This document shows positions 7,801 through 13,951 of a stretch of DNA of 28,733 bases, piece after piece. Below the pieces are notes generated by a model. That model saw only the letters and a list, made by a program, of their open reading frames with translations. It made no database searches and was not told the origin of the DNA. This DNA comes from Ruminococcaceae bacterium UBA1438 (GTDB lineage: Bacteria > Bacillota > Clostridia > Oscillospirales > Acutalibacteraceae). The stretch's first letter is position 1, and the number at the start of each line of letters is the position of its first letter. A program made the position numbers and the translations under genes. The stretch lies in contig DCTO01000119.1 in the NCBI GenBank assembly GCA_002329285.1, forward strand, positions 1 through 28,733. Reading direction: 5' to 3'.

Positions 7801-10223
7801 ATTCCGATATCAGCTTCTCCTGCGATATCGGCGCAACCTCAAAGGGCGCGGCTGATTATATCTTCAAATACAGCGTTGACGGCGGCGAAACCTTCAGCAC
7901 GATTTATGATGCGGAGAATGACGACGACCTTTATTTCTTCCTTGAAACCACGGATAAAAAGATAATGAAGGATGCGTTTGATTTAACCCTGCCCGCAGCC
8001 TGCGATGATGCCGAAAGCGTTATCGTCAGAATTGAGGTTGCGGATGAATACACGGTTGACGGCTCCTCATATCTCTTCACAAGAACAAACACAAGCGGCA
8101 AAATTGCCATTAATGAAATTTATATTGACGGCCTGCGCGAAAACGACGTAACAGGGCTTGATGCTCCCGAAATCAGCGCGGCTTCAACCGGCCTTTATAA
8201 TGATGACACGGTTGAGCTTATTGATAACAACGCCGGCGTTGATATTTATTACACCCTCACCGCCGCAAACGGCGTTGAAAGCGAGGCTTACGCTTATGAC
8301 GGCGCCTTTGCTCCGTTCAGCCTTGTGAGCTCCGGCACGGTTACCGTAACGGCGTGGAGCGAGCTTGGAATTTATAAGAGCGCAGAGGTAACCGAAACCT
8401 TCACCTGTCTCGGCGATGCGCTTGTCCGCTTTAATTATAAGACTTACAGCGAAAACGTTATCGGCGGCGCAGTTCCCTCAAACGGCGGCGTGTTTGATGA
8501 ATCCGGCAGGATGACTGCGGCTGCATCGGGCACAAATCAGTATGTTCCGATTTATAATGCAAACAACAAGGCGTTTGCAATCTCGCCTGATGACGGCGTT
8601 AAGTGGGATGCTCAAACGGGCTTCTGTTTTGAGTTGCAGACCGCGGGTTATGACAGCATAACCTTCTCCTGCGATGCTTACACAACCACTCAGGGCCCGA
8701 AGAGCGCTTCGCTTCAGTATAGCCTTGACGGCAGCACGTGGAGCACAGTTTCGGGTTACGGCAATATTGCCCTTCCCGCAAACGGCGCGCTTGAAAATTA
8801 TCTGAACGGCGTTACAATCAGCGGCATCGGCGATGCAGCAAAAGCGTATATCCGCCTTATCACAACGGAGAATTTAACAAACGGCGGCGCAACGCTTCAT
8901 AACAATGCCTCAAAGGGCAATCTTTATATCAACAACGTTATCATCGGCGGCACGCCGACGGGCGATTTAAGAATGCCTTATACGAATAAGAGCACAAATT
9001 ATTTCGGCCCCACAGGCTCAATCAAATATTACAGCCCGGATAATCAGCCGATGCAATACACCGTAACAACCGAGGCGGGTGTTCGCCTTGCAGCAGGCTC
9101 TTATCCGGAAACGGGCATTCAGATTGCGGCGCTTGACGGCTTCAGCAGATATTACACGGGCGCTTACATCGTTTCCGTTTTCGCGGGTGATGATGATGAT
9201 CAGAGCGCGGTTAACACCCGCAGGTATTATTATAAGGGCGAAACGGTTGCCGAATTTGATTATGGCTCAACGAAGTTTGCAAACAACGTTGCGGCGGATA
9301 ATCTTTCCGTTAATGCAACGGCGGGCACCGGCGCGCTTTCAATGTATCCTGATGGCGCAACGGCGGCAATTCTTGATTATTCCTCGTCTTATGGCGTTAA
9401 GGTCAGCGCAACTGCCGAAAACACCTGGGTTTATTCCGGATCGCTTGATGACCCGAGCGGCAAGGGCTATTGGCTGATGACAACCTCAACCCTCGGCTTC
9501 ACGGGCATCACCTTAAGCCTTGAAACCTCCACCTCAACAAAGGGTCCGCGCGATTGGGGCGTTGCTTACAGCCTTGACGGCGTTAATTACACATATGTTG
9601 AGGGCTCAAACGCCCGCAGTATAGACAGCTTAAAGCCGATTGAATCTTATTCAAATCTTGCTCTGCCGGCGGCGGTTGATAATCAGCAAACCGTTTATAT
9701 CAAGCTCTTCATTAACGGCGGTGAAAACCTCGGCGCTTATGAGCTTAGCGATGAGCTTAATTCGCTCGGCAAGGGCAACACCGGCATAAACGGCGTTGAA
9801 ATCTGTGGCGTTCAGATAAAGACAACAAAGGATATTGCAATCACAACAACAGTGCCTGAAAGCGCTTCTGCAACCTCAGGCAGCCTTGCGCTTCCCGGCG
9901 TTGACGTTTATGTAAACGGCGCTCTTGCAGGCACAACGAATGAAAACGGCGCGCTCCTGCTGGATCTTGCGGCGGGCAGCTACACGCTCACCTTCGGCTC
10001 TTCAACCTTTGCAAGAACGATTAGCCTAACCGTTTCTGATGACACTGCGCTAAATGTTCCGCTTGTTGCGGTTGACTTGAATGAGGATGGCTATGTCAAT
10101 ATGCGCGATTATTCGCTTATTGCCTCAATGATTGCGGCTGATAACCAGGAGCTTTATAAAACAGCGCTCACAAACCTGATTAACAGCAGCTCTTCAACCT
10201 TTGTATATTCGGATTTAGCTTAA
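4890..10223 (+). CDS. Secreted CotH-kinase family multidomain protein with half dockerin
   Basis: 1777 residues with an N-terminal signal peptide (KKSKR, then LLSLLLAVVLLATAFVFA). The CotH domain spans about 190-690: QGRGNGTW (near 215) followed by KLPYNIKL, a VDVYANGKYFGSYQLAEK strand, RHQIDYSYNLL, and the metal-binding motif GPVWDMDNA (near 545). CotH proteins are atypical kinases, shown for the Bacillus spore-coat enzyme. After it come MBG/Ig-like modules (about 701-860), then three copies of a ~180-residue beta-sandwich module (starting near 883, 1180 and 1453), each with an F/L-S-L/C-dxxT-T-KGP core and a 'YSLDG' turn, separated by chitobiase-like Ig segments. Near the end is a carboxypeptidase-regulatory-like repeat (1651-1726) and one dockerin calcium loop, VDLNEDGYVNMRDYSLI (about 1728-1744). 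The second dockerin loop is absent. The protein must be extracellular; its phosphate donor and target are unknown. A good AAGGGG site precedes ATG. Confidence 0.9.
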   Translation: MRKIKKSKRLLSLLLAVVLLATAFVFAPTAASSATKDADLATLDFWVGDYDTTSGGELGTVRAHFLEAVTTTYNQGGGTTTALPSSDVYLFLPSTMDVNDLKVFFTGSSASLTYPVEGGGTETASLTSGQSTDAFAYGISTGASFTLTLDGSSYTLQVYKSAEVGTIYFTTTSGNTANIDYSSTTNSEHTVSEAGTIRVVDENGVVNYNGIMEKIQGRGNGTWGSGAKLPYNIKLATSTSLLGMGKAKKWVLLANAGDGTLIDNQLTYDFSKFIGVQYQVVCKPVDVYANGKYFGSYQLAEKVEIKSNRIGISDSYEALELANGTTDASGVTTPADFETMEANSQITTRIIDKDNSTVTLSGSYSITTATSYAHTVGSRKYTVTSSGDNITDPADLTGGYLYELEISQRWPDGMGFCAYNRQGWAIKSHDYISRHQIDYSYNLLYAMGSAVYNNGIVPSSSTTTNCSSLTGAFLRGATSITNPAPWTSTEYQRKNYQGAKWSDILDADSAVKYYWTQEYFKNMDSSTSSTYFWKESDSVDEKVHAGPVWDMDNAIVYGNESASRWGASYGSPEGWYTKNTRIYRWRAGDSTTTYSSDSYAPLSFYGALATNCTDFWEMAKEDWYHTIRPATQILLGNETDSTGTLKSVREYVETIAASAKMNNIRYGINSGNYDAEGIISGIESWFTRRNAFIDGEFGTLDISAATVDAIPSYNYTGSEIKPLVTATYSNSVLGTIALEEGVDYTLSYSNNINSGSSATVTLVGAGRYAGSSKNVAFTITPTDISQGSLSIFDGAYIGDEITPTLLDANGVQITDGVTYAWFADGAQVSTGASYTVTDSDAGKIITATATGTGTNTTGTISSNECPITGTSRPSGTVKNIATFSYKYGDDGLSLQGGKNKGYDATAGVQKDTAKLYASVDGADRSKLEWSGSDTFTRTDGTSGQQPIMSASSSTPWQEFPYFEIAFSASGYSDISFSCDIGATSKGAADYIFKYSVDGGETFSTIYDAENDDDLYFFLETTDKKIMKDAFDLTLPAACDDAESVIVRIEVADEYTVDGSSYLFTRTNTSGKIAINEIYIDGLRENDVTGLDAPEISAASTGLYNDDTVELIDNNAGVDIYYTLTAANGVESEAYAYDGAFAPFSLVSSGTVTVTAWSELGIYKSAEVTETFTCLGDALVRFNYKTYSENVIGGAVPSNGGVFDESGRMTAAASGTNQYVPIYNANNKAFAISPDDGVKWDAQTGFCFELQTAGYDSITFSCDAYTTTQGPKSASLQYSLDGSTWSTVSGYGNIALPANGALENYLNGVTISGIGDAAKAYIRLITTENLTNGGATLHNNASKGNLYINNVIIGGTPTGDLRMPYTNKSTNYFGPTGSIKYYSPDNQPMQYTVTTEAGVRLAAGSYPETGIQIAALDGFSRYYTGAYIVSVFAGDDDDQSAVNTRRYYYKGETVAEFDYGSTKFANNVAADNLSVNATAGTGALSMYPDGATAAILDYSSSYGVKVSATAENTWVYSGSLDDPSGKGYWLMTTSTLGFTGITLSLETSTSTKGPRDWGVAYSLDGVNYTYVEGSNARSIDSLKPIESYSNLALPAAVDNQQTVYIKLFINGGENLGAYELSDELNSLGKGNTGINGVEICGVQIKTTKDIAITTTVPESASATSGSLALPGVDVYVNGALAGTTNENGALLLDLAAGSYTLTFGSSTFARTISLTVSDDTALNVPLVAVDLNEDGYVNMRDYSLIASMIAADNQELYKTALTNLINSSSSTFVYSDLA

Positions 10224-10235
10224 TTAAATAAAAAT

Positions 10236-10270
10236 GCTGCCCCGCATTTAAATGCGGGGCAGCTCTTTTT
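10236..10270. terminator. Bidirectional terminator between CotH and YhgE genes
   Basis: A perfect 14-bp inverted repeat centred on ATTTAAAT (10236-10263) with TCTTTTT on the right for the plus strand and an A-rich left flank that reads as a T-run on the minus strand. It ends both converging operons. Confidence 0.9.
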
Positions 10271-10275
10271 GTTTG

Positions 10276-12411
10276 TCAGAACAAATCTGTTTTTTCAATT
10301 CTCTTTTCAAAGAAGCGAACAGGCTTTTTAACCAGGAACTTAACGCCTGTTCCGATAATAAGGCCAACAACAATATATGCGCAAAGCTTAAGCAGCCAAA
10401 TCCAGTAATAATTCTCATATGTGCCGCAAACGCATTCCCTCATTGCCTCGATAACAAAGGTGAAGGGCATATAGGGATTGAGCACTCTGAAGAAATTCGG
10501 AACAACGTCAATCGGGAAGGTGCCGCCGCTGCCGCCAATCTGAATAACCAGGAAGATAATGCCGATTGCCTTGCCGATATCGCCGAAGGCGTAGGTTGCG
10601 GAATAGATAAACACCGTGAAGGCAACTGCCGCCAAAACGCCGGCAAGCATGAATTTAAGCGGGAAATAGCATTGAATCTTCAGGAAATATAAATCGCCCG
10701 CGCAAATGATAATTGCCTGCGCAACGGAAAACATCAGGAAGGTTAGCATCCTGCCGAAATAGCACCGGTGCATCTTAACGTTGCTGCCGATTTCGGATTT
10801 ATTCTTAACGTTGGTTTTCAGAACGGCAATCAGAATCATGCCGCCAACCCAAATTGCAAGCGTGCTGTAAAACGGCGCCATTGCAGAGCCGTAATTATCA
10901 ATGCCGTAAACCTTTGTGGTTTCAACCAAAACGGGGCAGGCAAGAAATGCGCCAAGCTGCTCCGAATTAGTGCCGGTCACGTTTTGCAGGGTGTTAAGGA
11001 TTTCGCTGTCCTGCAAGCCGTCAATTTTATCCTTAAGGTCAACCAGCCTGTTTCTGGCGTTTGTCAGCAAATTGTTAACGGATGCAACAAGATCCGCGCC
11101 GCTTTCAACAGAGCTGTCAATGCCGGTTGCAAGCGCCTTTAAGGTTGGCATTTCGCCGTTGAGGGTGGAAACAAGATCACCCGTAACGGTCAGCATCTCA
11201 ATCACACTGGCAAGCGTGCTGTCAACGACAGGCTTAACCTCGTTTTTGTAATCAGACTGAAAGCCCGTGATGCTTGTTGAAAGGCTTTTCATGTCTGCGG
11301 TGATTTTGTTTATTTCGGCCTCGGTTGCGCCGCTCGCCGCCTTTGTCAGCGCCTCGGTGATGGAATCAGCCTTTTCGATAGAGCCGCCAAGGCTTTCAAT
11401 CAGCGCATCCAGCGCAGGCACGTCAATGGAAAGGGAATCCTTAACGGTTTCCATCGTTGATTTAACAGATTCAAGCTCAGCCTTGTATGTTGCAAGCGCT
11501 TCAAGGGCGGTTGCGATTGCCTCGTCGCCCTTTTCGGTAACATCTGCCCCAACGGAGCTCAGGGTGTCAGCCGTTTCGTTAAGCCCGCTTGCCGCCTTGC
11601 CGAGCGCGGTGTCAGCCGTGCCAGTTATGCCGCCCATGCTTTTTTGCAGAAGCTTTGCCATATCCGTTGTGTTTTCAAGCAGCTCGCCTGAATTTTCAAC
11701 AACGGCGTTAAGGTCATTGCTGTCAACGGCGTCCTTAAGGGTTTTTGAAAGCGTCATCACGTTTTCAAAGCTGCCGATGGTTTCCTGCACGCTGTCAATC
11801 GCAGCGGTTGCCGTGTCAATCTTGCCCCCAAGGTCTGCCAAAACGCCGGTGTCGCTGTTTGCGGTTGCATCCGCCACAACGTCAATCAGGGAGCTGACAA
11901 CGTTGATAACCGTTGTTACAAAGGATTCGTTAACCTCCTGCTGAACGGTTTGCACAACCTTATCCGTAATTTTTGTTGCAATCGCGTTTTTCTTTTCGTT
12001 TGCATAATAGGTTATCTGCGGCTGCTTGAAGTTGGAGGTAACGATGCTTGTCAGCGATTGAGAAAAGCCGGAGGGGATTTCAATTCCTGCGTAATATTCG
12101 CCGGATTCAATGCCGTAAACCATTTCCTCTTTGGTAACAAACTGCCAGTCAATCAAATCGTTTGCTTTAAGGTTATCCTTAATCTGTGCGCCAACGTTGA
12201 TGTCAATATCGCGGTATTTGAAGCCCTCGTCCTCAATAACAACGGCAACCATCATATTGCCGGTTGAGCCGTAAGGATCCCAGTTTGCAAAAATGTTAAA
12301 CCATGCGTAAAGCGAGGGCAGCACGGCAATGCCCACGGCAAGGATAATCGCCATTGAATTTGTGAAGATTTTTTTGAAATCGCGCTTAAATATATTTAAG
12401 ATGTTTTTCAT
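10276..12411 (-). CDS. YhgE/Pip family membrane protein (EsaA-like)
   Basis: 711 residues. One membrane segment near the N terminus (about 18-40, with AVLPSLYAWFNIFANWDPY, a YhgE hallmark) is followed by an extracellular region of about 470 residues. That region has long coiled-coil-like stretches rich in Thr, Ser, Asp, Leu and Val, and precedes five C-terminal membrane segments of the ABC-2-permease type. This is the architecture of YhgE/Pip proteins, which include phage-receptor proteins (Pip, YueB) and EsaA of type VII secretion. No ESX/WXG100 gene or ATPase is nearby, so a secretion role cannot be claimed. The start overlaps the stop of the upstream acidic protein by four bases (ATGA), pointing to coupled translation. 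Confidence 0.88.
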   Translation of the reverse strand: MKNILNIFKRDFKKIFTNSMAIILAVGIAVLPSLYAWFNIFANWDPYGSTGNMMVAVVIEDEGFKYRDIDINVGAQIKDNLKANDLIDWQFVTKEEMVYGIESGEYYAGIEIPSGFSQSLTSIVTSNFKQPQITYYANEKKNAIATKITDKVVQTVQQEVNESFVTTVINVVSSLIDVVADATANSDTGVLADLGGKIDTATAAIDSVQETIGSFENVMTLSKTLKDAVDSNDLNAVVENSGELLENTTDMAKLLQKSMGGITGTADTALGKAASGLNETADTLSSVGADVTEKGDEAIATALEALATYKAELESVKSTMETVKDSLSIDVPALDALIESLGGSIEKADSITEALTKAASGATEAEINKITADMKSLSTSITGFQSDYKNEVKPVVDSTLASVIEMLTVTGDLVSTLNGEMPTLKALATGIDSSVESGADLVASVNNLLTNARNRLVDLKDKIDGLQDSEILNTLQNVTGTNSEQLGAFLACPVLVETTKVYGIDNYGSAMAPFYSTLAIWVGGMILIAVLKTNVKNKSEIGSNVKMHRCYFGRMLTFLMFSVAQAIIICAGDLYFLKIQCYFPLKFMLAGVLAAVAFTVFIYSATYAFGDIGKAIGIIFLVIQIGGSGGTFPIDVVPNFFRVLNPYMPFTFVIEAMRECVCGTYENYYWIWLLKLCAYIVVGLIIGTGVKFLVKKPVRFFEKRIEKTDLF

Positions 12412-13016
12412 TGCTGCTCCTCCTCGTCCTCGTTATCAATATCTTCAAGAAAGATGTCATATTCCCCGAATTCAACCTGATTGTCATCCTCAAGATAGGG
12501 AATAACCTTGGATTCAAAAAGATATTTTGAATAATCCGCAAGCACAAAAATAATTACGTTAAGAAAGATAACAAGAATCCATGCCTGCAGCCATTGCAGC
12601 TCATGCCCGGTTCTGTGGCTGATTGCAATGCCGCAAAGGGTGAAAAGCACAAAGAAAACGGCAACCGCAATCTTTGAAATTTTCAGAAAACGGCATCCGC
12701 GGTTAAAGTGAAATACAATCTTCTCTCTAACGAATTTATATTTCATAACGATTTTTTCTTCTGTTGTTTGTTCGTCAGCCGCCGGCTCTTTTTTTGCATC
12801 GTCGTCTGCATCGTCGTTTGCATCATCTTTCGCGTCGCCTTTTGCATCGTCATCTGCATCGCCGAAAGCCGGCTCCTTTGCGGTGAGCGCTTCGGCGGTT
12901 TCCTCCGCCGCGGATGTTTCCTTTGGGGAATTATCATCGGAAAGGGCTTCGGCTGCCGTGATTTCGGCTGCGCGCTGCTCTTCCTCTGCAGGGGTTATTT
13001 TCTGCCGCTCGCTCAT
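12408..13016 (-). CDS. Acidic two-TM protein coupled to YhgE-like gene
   Basis: 202 residues from ATG at 13016, which has GAGAGGTGA just upstream; the longer in-frame start at 13046 has no such site. Residues 1-88 are low-complexity, rich in Ala, Glu and Asp, with a repeated DDAK/DDAN pattern (near 57-76). Two membrane segments follow (about 113-134 and 143-165), then an acidic tail ending NEDEEEQQ. I do not recognise a family. Its stop overlaps the YhgE-like start by four bases, so it is probably a partner or regulator of that protein. The acidic head and tail are both predicted on the same side of the membrane, probably cytoplasmic. Confidence 0.75.
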   Translation of the reverse strand: MSERQKITPAEEEQRAAEITAAEALSDDNSPKETSAAEETAEALTAKEPAFGDADDDAKGDAKDDANDDADDDAKKEPAADEQTTEEKIVMKYKFVREKIVFHFNRGCRFLKISKIAVAVFFVLFTLCGIAISHRTGHELQWLQAWILVIFLNVIIFVLADYSKYLFESKVIPYLEDDNQVEFGEYDIFLEDIDNEDEEEQQ

Positions 13017-13059
13017 CAGATCACCTCTCAATTCGTTAGTTGGCATCTATACTTTAATA

Positions 13060-13088
13060 AATATAATGCAAATAATAAAAATAATCAA
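13060..13088 (-). promoter_or_regulatory. Promoter of the acidic protein-YhgE operon
   Basis: Read on the minus strand: TTGATT (13088-13083), 17 bases, TATATT (13065-13060). It diverges from the methyltransferase promoter about 50 bases away. Confidence 0.6.
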
Positions 13089-13140
13089 GTTTATTGCGAA
13101 TTTTTTAGTTTTTGTTAAAAATCAGCGCTCCGCCCCGTGA

Positions 13141-13169
13141 TTGACAATCAGCCGCCAAGCAATTATAAT
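13141..13169 (+). promoter_or_regulatory. Perfect consensus sigma-A promoter
   Basis: TTGACA (13141-13146), exactly 17 bases, TATAAT (13164-13169). All twelve consensus positions match. Transcription should start near 13176, which rules out the upstream in-frame GTG (13137) and ATG (13170) as starts for the gene below. Confidence 0.85.
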
Positions 13170-13208
13170 ATGACTGATAGTTATTGGGCACCAAAAACGG
13201 AGGGGCAT

Positions 13209-13892
13209 ATGGAATTAAAAGAATTTATGTATTCCGAAAAATTTTATAAAAGCGCTCCGGGCAAGGCTTATTGGCATGTAACAAATAAAATCGCCGCTGC
13301 CTATGATCTTATGTGGGATCTGAAAATCTGCAAAAAGTCCCTTGTTAAATACGTGCCCTCGCTTTATCGTGAAAGCAAGGGGGCAACGGGCAGCCAGTCC
13401 ACCCGCTATTGGTTTCTGGATGATATTTTCAGCGGCGCCGTTTTTTCGGAGAATGACAGCTTCATCGACGTTGGCTGCGGAAAGGGCAGGGTGTTGGCTT
13501 ATATGCTGCGCTGCGGCTTTCCCGGCAAAATCAGCGGGGTTGAGCTTAATGCCGATGTTGCGCAGTATGCCGCCGATTGGGCGCGGCGTTATGATAACGT
13601 CAGCGTTATTTCCGGCGATGCGTTTGAGCTGAATTATAATGAATATAACGTTTTCTTCCTTGGCAGGCCGTTTTTGCCGGATATGTTCAGGCAATTTATT
13701 GATAAGCTTGAGGCGGAGATTGACCGCCCGGTTAAATTCTATTATTGGGTTGATCAGCAAAGCGGCGATTATCTCAACAACCGCCCCGGCTGGCAGCTTG
13801 AAAGAAGAAAAAAGGTGTTTATGCACGGCCCGCTGTGCATTTCCTTCTGCCCGCAGAGATATTCGGTTTGGACTTATACTCCGCAAAAATAA
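13209..13892 (+). CDS. Class I SAM-dependent methyltransferase
   Basis: 227 residues from ATG at 13209, the first start after the predicted transcription start and preceded by GGAGGGG (13199-13205). The SAM-binding motif I FIDVGCGKGRVLAYML is clear, followed by an acidic end of the second strand (SGVELN) and a VISGDAF motif, so the Rossmann methyltransferase fold is secure. The N-terminal ~80 residues are a separate lid-like region and the C terminus (GPLCISFCPQRYSVWTY) is unusual. There is no Asn/Asp-PPY amino-methyltransferase motif; an FFLGRPF stretch takes its place. The substrate cannot be named. It is transcribed alone, converges on the E2-like gene, and diverges from the YhgE operon. 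Confidence 0.8.
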   Translation: MELKEFMYSEKFYKSAPGKAYWHVTNKIAAAYDLMWDLKICKKSLVKYVPSLYRESKGATGSQSTRYWFLDDIFSGAVFSENDSFIDVGCGKGRVLAYMLRCGFPGKISGVELNADVAQYAADWARRYDNVSVISGDAFELNYNEYNVFFLGRPFLPDMFRQFIDKLEAEIDRPVKFYYWVDQQSGDYLNNRPGWQLERRKKVFMHGPLCISFCPQRYSVWTYTPQK

Positions 13893-13915
13893 TCCGCCGC
13901 CATGATTTATTGCTT

Positions 13916-13942
13916 AAAAAGGACTGCCATGCAGTCCTTTTT
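13916..13942. terminator. Bidirectional terminator
   Basis: Arms 13916-13927 and 13931-13942 are a perfect 12-bp inverted repeat with loop CAT; A5 on the left and T5 on the right. It serves both the methyltransferase gene (plus) and the E2-like gene (minus). Confidence 0.9.
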
Positions 13943-13951
13943 GTTATGCTG

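Noticed and set aside
4890..10223. Naming the large protein a spore-coat CotH
   Set aside because: It has a signal peptide, adhesive modules and a dockerin-like end, so it is a secreted relative of CotH and not the coat protein itself.
11267..11944. 225-residue plus-strand frame rich in Ser/Ala/Val
   Set aside because: Antisense to the coiled-coil region of the YhgE-like gene, with no ribosome site or promoter.
10276..12411. Type VII secretion locus (EsaA)
   Set aside because: YhgE similarity is real but no EssC-like ATPase or WXG100 gene is present in the window.
12775..12870. Short CATCGTC/GCATC repeats
   Set aside because: They encode the DDA(K/N/D) stretch of the acidic protein; coding low complexity, not a separate element.
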